The notes under the pieces: generated by a model | The model's input: the letters and a program-made list of their open reading frames with translations, nothing else | What the model was told of the DNA's origin: nothing | Database searches by the model: none | Position numbers and translations under genes: made by a program | NCBI GenBank assembly: GCA_025351525.1 | Contig: JANXVV010000094.1 | Location: 1 to 10,678 of the forward strand | Direction: 5' to 3' | DNA length: 10,678 nt | From: Humisphaera sp. | GTDB lineage: Bacteria > Planctomycetota > Phycisphaerae > Tepidisphaerales > Tepidisphaeraceae | In this document: positions 1-6,655 of the stretch, piece after piece | Numbering within the stretch: the first letter of the stretch is position 1 | How the letters are laid out: every line of letters starts with the position of its first letter

Positions 1-140
1 TCGTGCAACTGCCGCCGCAAAGCGACGTGATGAAACTGTTTGGAATGAACAACCCCAAGCCGGTGTGGGGGCGATTGGCGGTCATCTACTGCAACGGCGA
101 ACCGGCGATTGAGTTGCTGGAGACGGTGTTGAACGCGTGA
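1..140 (+). CDS. 3' end of an unidentified protein gene (partial)
   Basis: An open frame enters from the left edge and stops at TGA 138-140, giving a 45-residue C-terminus read from position 3. It contains the stretches MKLFGMNNPKPVWGRLAVIY and AIELLETVLNA. Codon use is like the neighbouring genes and the frame is continuous, so I take it as the tail of a real gene. The LFG...GRLAV pattern followed by a terminal helix faintly recalls the C-terminal subdomain of ATP-grasp carboxylases and ligases such as PurT or PurK. That is too weak for a functional call. About 90 bases without a recognisable element separate its stop from the Uma2 remnant coming from the other strand, so the two genes converge. 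Confidence 0.55.
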   Translation, partial: VQLPPQSDVMKLFGMNNPKPVWGRLAVIYCNGEPAIELLETVLNA

Positions 141-233
141 AGTGCCGGATTTTCTCCGCATCTCAACCGTACCATTGATCCTTGGAAACAACGGTGGCGA
201 TCCAACGCGCTAAAGGTCGGACTAACTCTACTT

Positions 234-332
234 TTACTCAACTGAAAATGGGTCGTTCTGCAATTCCCGCACTTCCCCAAACTCCACACCCGCGTAAATC
301 TCCACCAATCGCAGTTCCACGGCCAGCGATCA
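234..332 (-). pseudogene. C-terminal Uma2 remnant beyond an in-frame TGA
   Basis: Reading the Uma2 frame on through the TGA at 332-330 gives 31 more sense codons before a TAA at 236-234. The peptide begins SLAVELRLVEIYAGVEF. Uma2 proteins typically end with a stretch of this kind (a ...SLGVxLxLxEIYxxVEF-like strand and short helix), and here it sits directly after the last decoded residues AVVKV. The family C-terminus is therefore intact in frame but cut off by a single stop codon. A one-base nonsense mutation or a sequencing error would explain it. Programmed readthrough is possible, but I see no supporting element. Confidence 0.75.
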
Positions 333-854
333 AACCTTCACCACTGCTTCAAGCCCCGCAGAAGGTGTGAACAGCCAGGTGCCATTGCGCTGGCGGAAAA
401 AAGCTTCGACCGATGCCCGATCTTGCGACACCAGAATGTATTCCTCGAAGGAAGGCAACTCGCGGTATTGGTCGAACTTTCCGCTCCGGTCATAAGTTTC
501 AGTGGAAGGGGACAGCACTTCGACGACCACGCGGGGATTGATCACGGTCTGGCGGGTGGGATCGACCGGGTCGAAAATCGCGGGACCACAAATGACGGAG
601 ATATCCGGATAGACGAATCGCCGTGCGCGCGCAATGCCGACTTTTAGATTGCTGTCATAAACACGGCAGGGGTTTCCAATAAGCGAGTTGCCTAGAACGC
701 GATTGAAGTTGGACACTATCAGACTGTGCTCGGGGCTGCCCCCTGCCATCGCGAGTACGTCACCGTCGTGAAACTCGTGCCGAATCGGAGATTCGTACTC
801 TCTCCGCAGATACTCGTCCGCCGTGATGCGATGTTTTTCGACAGGCAATCCCAT
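330..854 (-). CDS. Uma2 family (DUF820) restriction-endonuclease-like protein, C-terminally truncated
   Basis: This 174-residue protein has the PD-(D/E)xK layout of the Uma2 family. An N-terminal ITADEYL segment is followed by RHEFHDGDV (Glu27), a helix with His43, YPDISVICG (Asp84), VVVEVLSPST (Glu112) and DRSGKFDQY (Lys126). Asp84, Glu112 and Lys126 are the expected metal-binding and catalytic residues, so the nuclease core looks intact. The family is very common in cyanobacteria and planctomycetes, usually in many copies; its biological role is unsettled, and nuclease activity is inferred from the fold. The protein ends at TGA 332-330, about 30 residues short of the usual length, and the missing tail is still encoded in frame. 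The ATG at 854 has no Shine-Dalgarno motif, but a TATACT hexamer lies 7 nt before it, so the transcript may be leaderless. It diverges from the thioesterase gene. Confidence 0.85.
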   Translation of the reverse strand: MGLPVEKHRITADEYLRREYESPIRHEFHDGDVLAMAGGSPEHSLIVSNFNRVLGNSLIGNPCRVYDSNLKVGIARARRFVYPDISVICGPAIFDPVDPTRQTVINPRVVVEVLSPSTETYDRSGKFDQYRELPSFEEYILVSQDRASVEAFFRQRNGTWLFTPSAGLEAVVKV

Positions 855-861
855 GGGCCAT

Positions 862-889
862 AGTATATCGACGCGTCAAACTTTATAAA
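862..889 (-). promoter_or_regulatory. Putative sigma70-type promoter of the Uma2 gene, leaderless geometry
   Basis: Read on the minus strand, TTTATA (889-884, 4 of 6 matches to TTGACA) is followed by a 16-nt spacer and TATACT (867-862, 5 of 6 matches to TATAAT). Seven bases (861-855) then separate the -10 from the ATG. Transcription would start at or next to the A of the start codon, which fits the absence of a ribosome binding site. Predicted from sequence only. Confidence 0.45.
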
Positions 890-957
890 ATCGTTTAAAA
901 TGCCTGGACGATAAAAGTCTATTCGCATCATCCCCGATTCTTCGATACGCTTCCCCC

Positions 958-1389
958 ATGCCCCACGAATTCTCCCTCACCCACCGCGTCCAGTTCTCCG
1001 AGACCGACATGGCCGGCGTGGCGCATTTCGCGAACTACTTCCGCTGGATGGAGATCGTCGAGCATGCGTTTTTCAGGTCGCTGGGGTTGAGCGTGATGAT
1101 GACGCATGAGGCGGTCGAGATCGGCTGGCCGCGCGTGGCGTGCAGTTGTGAATACCACGGGCCGGCGCGGTTTGAGGATGAAATCACACTCACCCTTCGC
1201 GTCATCAAAGTCGGGGGGAAATCGTTGAGCTACGAAGTGGATTTTTTGAAGGGAGAAACATTGTTGGCGAAGGGTAAGCTCACCAGCGTGTGCGTGGCGT
1301 TGCAATCGAATGAGTTCAAGGCGATTGCGATTCCGGAAAAGGTGCGGGTGAGGTTGAATCAGGCGGAGGGTGGGGATGCGGTTCAATGA
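958..1389 (+). CDS. Acyl-CoA thioesterase, 4HBT/YbgC hotdog-fold family
   Basis: The 143-residue product has the length and N-terminal signature of single-domain hotdog thioesterases of the 4-hydroxybenzoyl-CoA thioesterase/YbgC type. Residues 10-20 (RVQFSETDMAG) carry the conserved Asp17, the usual catalytic acid in this family. AHFANYFRWMEIVEHAF (residues 22-38) forms the central hotdog helix, and the later beta strands (DEITLTLRVIKVG, SLSYEVDFLKG) follow the family pattern. Such enzymes hydrolyse acyl-CoA thioesters in the cytoplasm as homo-oligomers. Substrate cannot be read from sequence, and YbgC-like or menaquinone-pathway DHNA-CoA thioesterases are both possible. No Shine-Dalgarno motif precedes the ATG; the 25 bases upstream are pyrimidine-rich with only a weak GATACG hexamer. 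It appears to be a single-gene unit ending just before the nested palindrome. Confidence 0.88.
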   Translation: MPHEFSLTHRVQFSETDMAGVAHFANYFRWMEIVEHAFFRSLGLSVMMTHEAVEIGWPRVACSCEYHGPARFEDEITLTLRVIKVGGKSLSYEVDFLKGETLLAKGKLTSVCVALQSNEFKAIAIPEKVRVRLNQAEGGDAVQ

Positions 1390-1415
1390 CCGTGATCCTG
1401 TCACCGCATGAATTT

Positions 1416-1652
1416 TTTTAGCGGCTGTGCCGAAGGCACGCGTTTCTTCATATAGCGCGGCGTACCATGGAAATGCGATGTTCCAAGTCTTCGGTGCCAA
1501 AAGTCGCGGTACTCCGAGACCTTTGGCTTTTGGGCGTTCCAAGAACACAGGTCTCGGAGTACCGCGACCTGTGGCAAGCGATCTCGTAATTCACTGCGCC
1601 GAAAAGCGATCCAAATCAGAAAAAACGCGTGCCTTCGGCACAGCCGCTAAAA
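1416..1652. repeat. Nested inverted-repeat element (237 bp, MITE-like or REP-like)
   Basis: Outer arms 1416-1445 and 1623-1652 are perfect 30-bp inverted repeats, and pairing resumes briefly beyond one mismatch. Inner arms 1503-1522 (GTCGCGGTACTCCGAGACCT) and 1549-1568 are perfect 20-bp inverted repeats around a 26-nt loop. The two palindromes share almost the same centre (1534 and 1535.5). Each outer arm has its own small hairpin, GTGCC-GAA-GGCAC. The element fills the gap between two convergent genes (stops at 1389 and 1675) and has no coding potential of its own. Either strand's transcript would fold into a very long stem, so it could stop transcription from both sides. Its size and arms fit a non-autonomous mobile or extragenic palindromic element. 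I see no clear target-site duplication. Confidence 0.85.
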
Positions 1653-1674
1653 GTTCATCCACTTTTCCGCGAGC

Positions 1675-4287
1675 TCATTTTTCAGAAGGCTGGCTGGCGG
1701 GTTTGCTCGAGGGCAAAGAGGTCGGGGTGGTCGCGAACGGAGACGGCAACGCACTCGTCGATGGATCGGGCGTCGTCGGATTCACCGGCGAAGGACTCGT
1801 GCCGGTGGTCGCAGGTGTCGGCTGCGTGGTGGCCGGTTGAGTCGTGCTGCTCGCGATGGCCAGGTCCAGCAGATCGTTCAGTGCCTTGGCGTACGTCACC
1901 ACGATCGGATCCGTATCGCCCGCGATGATCTGCCGCGTGATGTTCTGCTGTAGATCAAACGTCAACGGCTGCATCGAAGAAATCCCCAGCAACCGGGCCA
2001 CCCAATATGGGTCGGCCAAAAGCGATTTGACGATTTCCGGGCGTTCGTTCGGTGCGGAGAGTCGGGCAATCGTGCCCCCGCCCCATGCCGCCACGGCCGG
2101 CGATGGATCGTGGGCGGCGGCCTTGAGCAGGCCCACCATTTGGATGGCAACACGCTTGGCGTCGTCATTCCCCTGCTGCTGCGAGAGGATCAGCGCGGCG
2201 CTGGCAGTCAGGTCGACCTTGGAAATTTTCTCCGCCGGCCCGCCCTGCTGCATGGCGGTGGCGAGTTTGGCAATGGACGGTGCCGACAATGCAAACCCGT
2301 TGCGCTCGATGGACTTCGAGGCCTGCACGATCTGACCCGCCGGGCCGACCCCGGTTTGGCTCGAGGTGGAAGGGTTGGTCCGCACTTTCAGAATCAGTTG
2401 AAGCGCGGGAAACGGGCTGCCGTTCATCGTCTGGGCCACCGGTCCCTGATCCACCCGCACCAGTTGGCTCACCGTGCTGTGTGGCTTGATGACCACCTCA
2501 TGTCCCATCCGGTCATACGCGGCCCCGGGAATGTTCTGCTGCAAAACCCCGCGGAATTCCGCATCGAACCAGAGATCCTGATGCACCACTCCTTCGGCCC
2601 CGAGCGTGATGGGGAACTCGCTGATATTTTGCATCGACACGCGAACCAGCATCGGCTCGCCGAAAGCGTGCGAGAGCTTAAGCGGCTCGGCCTTGAGCAC
2701 GTAAAAATTCTGCGGTTGATCGAGAATCGCCAGCCAGTTGCTGGGGAATTTATTCAGCGTTTCCACGATCGGCCCGATGACCTGGGGATTGGGAATCAGC
2801 GTCACTTTCCGGTCGCGAAGCCCGTCGAGTAGCAGCACCGCAAGCAAGCCGACCGGATGCCTGGCCAGCAGTTGTTCGCCGGCGGCTTTCGAGGCGTCGG
2901 TGGCCATCAACCGAACCAAACCGAGTTCCGCCAGCGGATCCCTATCTTTGACGGCGGACAATTTGACCTGTGCCTGTTCTTTGTCCCCGCGAATGAGAAA
3001 CACCCAGCCTTCCAGCCGCGCGAGCGAGGCGTCGTTCTCCGGAACCAATTGGCGAAGGGCATCGATCACGGGCTTGGCATCGCCGGGCGACTCTCGAAAA
3101 TAAATTTCCAACCAGGCGATTTCGGTGAGGGTGGAGATATAACCCGCCCGGCTCTTCTCCGCATCGTCCCCCTTCATTTCCTTGAGCTGTTTCACATCCG
3201 CTTCAAACGATCCCCACTCGACCGGCGTCGCGGTATCGACGGGGCGCGTGGTCGCGGTTTTGTCACCCATCATCAGTCGATGGGATTGAACGCCGTTCGA
3301 CAGGATGTTGCGCAGCTGCTGGATGGATTTGACGGCCGCGTCTTTTTGATCGGTGGCGCGCTCCAACAAAAGGCGCACCATGAGGGTGCCGTAATCGGCG
3401 GGATTCCCGGTCACCAGCGAGTCGACCAGTTGCTTGACGCCGGCATATTGCGGCGGGTTATTCACCATCAATTCGACCGCGTACCCCTGGGCAAAATCGC
3501 GCGGGATGCCCAATCCCTGCCGATTCGCAAGGCCAAACCCAATGCTGTAGAACTGCAACGACGGCTGCGACAGCCCGACATTCGACAGCTCCTGCGCCAA
3601 GAGGCTGACGTACTGAATCTGATTCGGGTTCGATTTGAGAATCGCCAGCAGCGTTGAAATCCGCTCGTAAGGCGTGCCGTTGACGCTCACCTGATTGAAC
3701 TTCTCGCGCAGCGCTTCCATGTTGAGCGGATTGAGCTTCAGCGCCTGATCGAGCATTTTTTTGGCCTGCGGATTCTGCGAGCGCTCGGTGTACACCAGGT
3801 AGGCAAGCACGGCGATGTGCGAGCGAACTTCCTCCGCCAGGCGCGCATCGTCGACCCAGTCGCGCAGATAGTCGAGCCGTTTGTCGATCGTTTCGTAGGC
3901 GTTGGCGTGCAGGTCGACCAACTGAATCAGGGCGGGTTTGTCATCGGGCTCATTGCGGACATACGCATTCAATGCTTTGAGCGCGGCTTCCGGATCGCGC
4001 GCCTGCAACATCGCATCCGCCCAGAGCCGGGCGAATCGCGGTTCATCGGGGTTGAGCTTGACGGCCCCCTGCAGCAACGCGCCGGCCATCTTCCAGTGAA
4101 ACTGCGTGACGTTGCGGGTCGTGAGCGTCACCCGCGCCGTGTCGGCCAGCCGTTCGGCCAAGGCGATATCGCCGGGGTCGATCGCCGCACCCCGCACCGC
4201 CGTTGACAACAGCGCGCCGGAGATCGCCAGCACCCATACACTGCCCATCTGTTGCATTGCTTTCCGCATTCGAAGGTTCCTTTTCAT
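1675..4287 (-). CDS. Large exported TPR/HEAT-repeat protein with Ser/Thr/Pro-rich tail, function unknown
   Basis: I chose the ATG at 4287 over an upstream ATG at 4323. It is preceded by AGAGGGG (4297-4291), it lies 10 nt after the stop of the upstream gene, and it places a signal peptide at the N-terminus. The 870-residue product begins with a basic segment and a hydrophobic core (about residues 15-32, ending VRGAA), suggesting Sec export or membrane anchoring. Residues about 65-250 carry helix pairs typical of tetratricopeptide repeats (for example ALLQGAVKLNPDEPRFARLW and MLDQALKLNPLNMEALREKF). The middle includes a beta-rich part around MLVRVSMQNISEFPITLG. Residues about 690-812 look like HEAT-type helices (AAHDPSPAVAAWGGGTIARL). 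The last 58 residues (813-870) are almost only Ser, Thr, Pro, Ala and Gln, like a flexible linker. It is the last gene of the minus-strand cluster. No enzymatic motif is visible; a scaffold role in the envelope is inference. Confidence 0.85.
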   Translation of the reverse strand: MKRNLRMRKAMQQMGSVWVLAISGALLSTAVRGAAIDPGDIALAERLADTARVTLTTRNVTQFHWKMAGALLQGAVKLNPDEPRFARLWADAMLQARDPEAALKALNAYVRNEPDDKPALIQLVDLHANAYETIDKRLDYLRDWVDDARLAEEVRSHIAVLAYLVYTERSQNPQAKKMLDQALKLNPLNMEALREKFNQVSVNGTPYERISTLLAILKSNPNQIQYVSLLAQELSNVGLSQPSLQFYSIGFGLANRQGLGIPRDFAQGYAVELMVNNPPQYAGVKQLVDSLVTGNPADYGTLMVRLLLERATDQKDAAVKSIQQLRNILSNGVQSHRLMMGDKTATTRPVDTATPVEWGSFEADVKQLKEMKGDDAEKSRAGYISTLTEIAWLEIYFRESPGDAKPVIDALRQLVPENDASLARLEGWVFLIRGDKEQAQVKLSAVKDRDPLAELGLVRLMATDASKAAGEQLLARHPVGLLAVLLLDGLRDRKVTLIPNPQVIGPIVETLNKFPSNWLAILDQPQNFYVLKAEPLKLSHAFGEPMLVRVSMQNISEFPITLGAEGVVHQDLWFDAEFRGVLQQNIPGAAYDRMGHEVVIKPHSTVSQLVRVDQGPVAQTMNGSPFPALQLILKVRTNPSTSSQTGVGPAGQIVQASKSIERNGFALSAPSIAKLATAMQQGGPAEKISKVDLTASAALILSQQQGNDDAKRVAIQMVGLLKAAAHDPSPAVAAWGGGTIARLSAPNERPEIVKSLLADPYWVARLLGISSMQPLTFDLQQNITRQIIAGDTDPIVVTYAKALNDLLDLAIASSTTQPATTQPTPATTGTSPSPVNPTTPDPSTSALPSPFATTPTSLPSSKPASQPSEK

Positions 4288-4297
4288 CTTCCCCTCT

Positions 4298-4609
4298 CTA
4301 TCGGCCTGCCAGCCCCAGCGCAACAGCGCTGGCCGTGGAAAGCATGAAGACCAGCGCGGCCGATAATACGAGCGCGCGCGTGAACGGATCGTGCCGCCAG
4401 AGATTCCCGATCACCAACATTCCCAGCACGGCCTCGCCTGCGGCGATCAACGCCACTGCGGCGCACCGCACCGCCCATGCAACCACCGCTCGATTATGGC
4501 CCTGCAAAAACGATGCGGCTTCTTCATTGTTTCGCCACGCCCAGAGCGCAAGCACCAGCAATCCCACGCCCCAGATCCCACCGAGAAAAATAAGTGTCTT
4601 TCGCCACAT
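4298..4609 (-). CDS. Small three-TM membrane protein, unknown function
   Basis: The product is 103 residues starting MWRKTLIFLGG. Three hydrophobic segments are clear: residues about 4-26, 41-70 (possibly with a break) and 79-101. A polar stretch with RNNEEAASFLQGHNR lies between the first two, and WRHDPFTR between the last two. The ATG (4609-4607) shares one base with the TGA of the upstream gene (TGATG), which argues for translational coupling and for this start rather than a longer upstream reading. The AGAGGGG motif for the next gene immediately follows its TAG. I recognise no family; its conserved place between membrane/TPR genes suggests an integral-membrane partner of them. Confidence 0.75.
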   Translation of the reverse strand: MWRKTLIFLGGIWGVGLLVLALWAWRNNEEAASFLQGHNRAVVAWAVRCAAVALIAAGEAVLGMLVIGNLWRHDPFTRALVLSAALVFMLSTASAVALGLAGR

Positions 4610-5502
4610 CAAGTTTTCGCGGGCCAGAGTTCCGATAATACGGGCCGGTCTTTCATCAGCGTCAACGGATCGGCAAGCAGTTCCGCGCGGGCCCGCAGCC
4701 AATCGGCCCAATCGTCGCGCCCGGACTTTTTCGCCGCCAGCGCCAAAAACGCCTGCGCCCGCGCGCTGCTCGCGGCGGGCATCAATTCGGTCAACTGAAC
4801 CCGCTTGTATGCGGCCCCGCGCGGCAGCATGGTTTCCCACGAGCCCAGCCGCGATTCATAATCGAGCTGAATCAACAACAAATTAGTCGCCTCTCCCAGA
4901 CTCAAACGCTCGCGATACAAGTCGGCCAAAGCCAGGTACGCCCCATGGACATCGTTCAGTTCGAGCAATGAATCGGCCAGCAAGAGTCGATTCGGCCGCG
5001 CGAGACTTTGAATCGTCCCCAACCGCTGCTTCAAAAGCACCCGGCTGAGATCAGCCGCATCCTGCCACCGTTTTTGAGCGTGACGCAGCAATGCCAAATG
5101 GTGCAGGGTCAGCATTTTAGTGGCTCGAAACAAGGAAAAGCTGCCGAGCGCTTCTTCGATCTGCCGTTCCGCCTCTTCCAGTTGCCCGGTGGCGATGAGC
5201 GACGTCGATTCAGCGGCAAGTCGTTGACTTTTCACGCTCCGGTAGCTCAGTGCCAACCATAGCATCCCGACGCCCAGCAGCAAAAGAGTGCCGTCGGTGG
5301 ATCGGGCGGTGGGCAGAAAATTCATCGCCATGCACGCCGTCGCCGCCGCCAGCATGACGATGCGCAGCAATGTGCCGAGCAGCATGTCGCGGCGGAAGAT
5401 GGAAATGGCACTGGCGGATGAAAGCATCGTGTATCTTACCGGTTCCTCAGAGTTTTCAGGAAGCTCGTCAATCACTTCCAGGTTTTGAGACGCTCGGGAC
5501 AC
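4609..5502 (-). CDS. Two-TM membrane protein with TPR-like cytoplasmic domain, paralogue of the upstream gene
   Basis: The product is 297 residues from a GTG at 5502. Two hydrophobic helices lie at about residues 41-63 and 71-89, followed by a soluble helical domain with TPR-like spacing (EEAERQIEEAL, ALLRHAQKRWQDAADLSRVLL, NRLLLADSLLELNDVHGAYLAL). The domain plan, the length and the position of the first helix after the membrane (RL at residue 94 here, 92 in the neighbour) match the protein encoded at 5603-6496, so they look like diverged tandem duplicates. The start is uncertain: the GTG has only a weak AGGTTGG upstream, and an ATG at 5427 (residue 26) has GAGGA about 16 nt before it. The stop overlaps the start of the next gene. 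A role holding partner proteins at the membrane is inferred. Confidence 0.78.
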   Translation of the reverse strand: MSRASQNLEVIDELPENSEEPVRYTMLSSASAISIFRRDMLLGTLLRIVMLAAATACMAMNFLPTARSTDGTLLLLGVGMLWLALSYRSVKSQRLAAESTSLIATGQLEEAERQIEEALGSFSLFRATKMLTLHHLALLRHAQKRWQDAADLSRVLLKQRLGTIQSLARPNRLLLADSLLELNDVHGAYLALADLYRERLSLGEATNLLLIQLDYESRLGSWETMLPRGAAYKRVQLTELMPAASSARAQAFLALAAKKSGRDDWADWLRARAELLADPLTLMKDRPVLSELWPAKT

Positions 5503-5602
5503 CCAACCTAAACGCGGAAGTTATTGCAGGCCCGTTCCTTAGTGGAGGACATCTAAAATAACATTGCCTTCACCACTTCTCCGAATCATCTCCATCATCC
5601 CA

Positions 5603-6496
5603 CTACTCCGCCGGCGCAATCGCCGGTTGATATTTCCCGGTCAGCGACGCCACTTCCGAATACTTTCGGCTGATCTCGGCGATCGGTGCCAGCAGCGTCG
5701 CGTTCATATACGCCTGCCGTGCCGATTCCTCGCGACCGACCATGTCATAGGCTTTGGCAACCAGCGCCCAGGCATCCGCCACGCGATGTCCCAGTTGTTT
5801 TCGGAGCAGCGCCAGCTTGGAATCGAACATCTCAATCGCCTCGCCCGGATGACCGGTTTTCACATCCCGATAAATTTCAATCAGCGCCAGCCCGGCGGAT
5901 TCCCCGGAATTTTCGACGCGATGCAGATCGCGAATCGCCTGATTGGCATCCACCAGATGATCCTGCTGCAGCATGGACATCGCCCGCCCCAGTTGCAGCG
6001 CGTACTGGGTGCCCGGATCCATGTCGATGTTGTCCAGCAGGTGCTCCTGCACCGTAATCGTGTCCGCATAGCGGTGATACCGGGCCAGCACAACGGTCAG
6101 ATACACCAATCCCTGCACCCTGGCCTGCGGCGAGCGGGTGGGCTTCGAGAGCAGTTCCTGCAACATCATCGCCGCTTCGGGCCAGCGCCGAAGCTGCACC
6201 AGTTCCTCGAGCGATTCCAGTCGACGCTGCTCTTCTCGCTGCCGGCCGACGGTGATCCAGGTGAAAACCGACATCGCCATCAACAGCCCGATCATCGTCA
6301 CCCCGCCCAGCAACCGAACCGCCGTCTGCAATTCCGGCGACTGATTGCCGGCATAGGCGCTGATCATCACCACGAAAAAAAACCCACCGACCACATACCA
6401 CAACCCGCCGGTTCGAGGCGCAGGTTGACTGTTCTCGATCAGCTCATGCGGATCGAGAAAAGTCGGTTCGGAGACTGGCGGTGGCGGTGCATCCAT
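5603..6496 (-). CDS. Two-TM membrane protein with TPR-like domain, first gene of the cluster
   Basis: The ATG at 6496 is preferred over an in-frame ATG at 6571 because GGAAG (6507-6503) lies 6 nt before it and because the longer N-terminus looks non-coding. The 297-residue product begins with a Pro-rich acidic segment (MDAPPPPVSEPTFLDP). Two transmembrane helices follow (about 31-49 and 60-83), then a helical domain with TPR-like pairs (LEELVQLRRWPEAAMMLQEL, ALQLGRAMSMLQQDHLVDAN, WALVAKAYDMVGREESARQA). The C-terminal repeat, with its Gly/Ala/Pro-type spacing, resembles a true TPR. About 100 nt separate it from the next gene on the same strand, which shares its architecture. It has no visible enzymatic motif. 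The likely role is protein-protein interaction at the cytoplasmic membrane. Confidence 0.8.
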   Translation of the reverse strand: MDAPPPPVSEPTFLDPHELIENSQPAPRTGGLWYVVGGFFFVVMISAYAGNQSPELQTAVRLLGGVTMIGLLMAMSVFTWITVGRQREEQRRLESLEELVQLRRWPEAAMMLQELLSKPTRSPQARVQGLVYLTVVLARYHRYADTITVQEHLLDNIDMDPGTQYALQLGRAMSMLQQDHLVDANQAIRDLHRVENSGESAGLALIEIYRDVKTGHPGEAIEMFDSKLALLRKQLGHRVADAWALVAKAYDMVGREESARQAYMNATLLAPIAEISRKYSEVASLTGKYQPAIAPAE

Positions 6497-6599
6497 CAAA
6501 ATCTTCCAATTGATGAAGGTTATCCGAAAAACGGCAAGGGGGGAAATACAGGCCGCGAAACCCCGGTCCATCTGCGCCTGTCACCCCACCGGATGTTTC

Positions 6600-6627
6600 T
6601 TGAGATTTTCGCGGATTGCGATATGAA
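6600..6627 (+). promoter_or_regulatory. Putative sigma70-type promoter of the histone H1-like gene
   Basis: TTGAGA (6600-6605, 5 of 6 matches to TTGACA), a 16-nt spacer and TATGAA (6622-6627, 4 of 6 matches to TATAAT) precede the gene. The predicted start near 6634 would give a leader of about 22 nt that includes the AAGGAG ribosome binding site at 6646-6651. It lies in the 159-bp divergent gap shared with the minus-strand cluster. I could not pick out an equally good promoter for that cluster. Confidence 0.4.
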
Positions 6628-6655
6628 TAGTCGTCCCCCCTCAACAAGGAGTTCC

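Noticed and set aside
330..332. TGA in the Uma2 gene as a selenocysteine codon
   Set aside because: Uma2 proteins are not selenoproteins, the site is not catalytic, and no obvious SECIS-like hairpin follows. A plain nonsense change is simpler.
928..1548. Minus-strand open frame over the thioesterase gene and half the palindrome
   Set aside because: It is antisense to a recognised hotdog thioesterase, crosses the inverted-repeat arms, and has no domain signature.
1427..1928. Plus-strand open frames crossing the nested palindrome
   Set aside because: They read through both arms of the repeat and into the antisense of the Ser/Thr/Pro tail. The products are low-complexity artefacts.
2110..3657. 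Two long plus-strand open frames (2110-2832 and 2857-3657) within the large minus-strand gene
   Set aside because: They mirror the coding frame of the TPR/HEAT gene, have no ribosome binding sites, and their Gln/Arg/His-rich products lack recognisable domains.
5564..6655. N-terminal extension of the frame that contains the H1-like protein
   Set aside because: The frame is open from 5564, but this part is antisense to the first cluster gene. The AAGGAG site and promoter place the real start at 6656.
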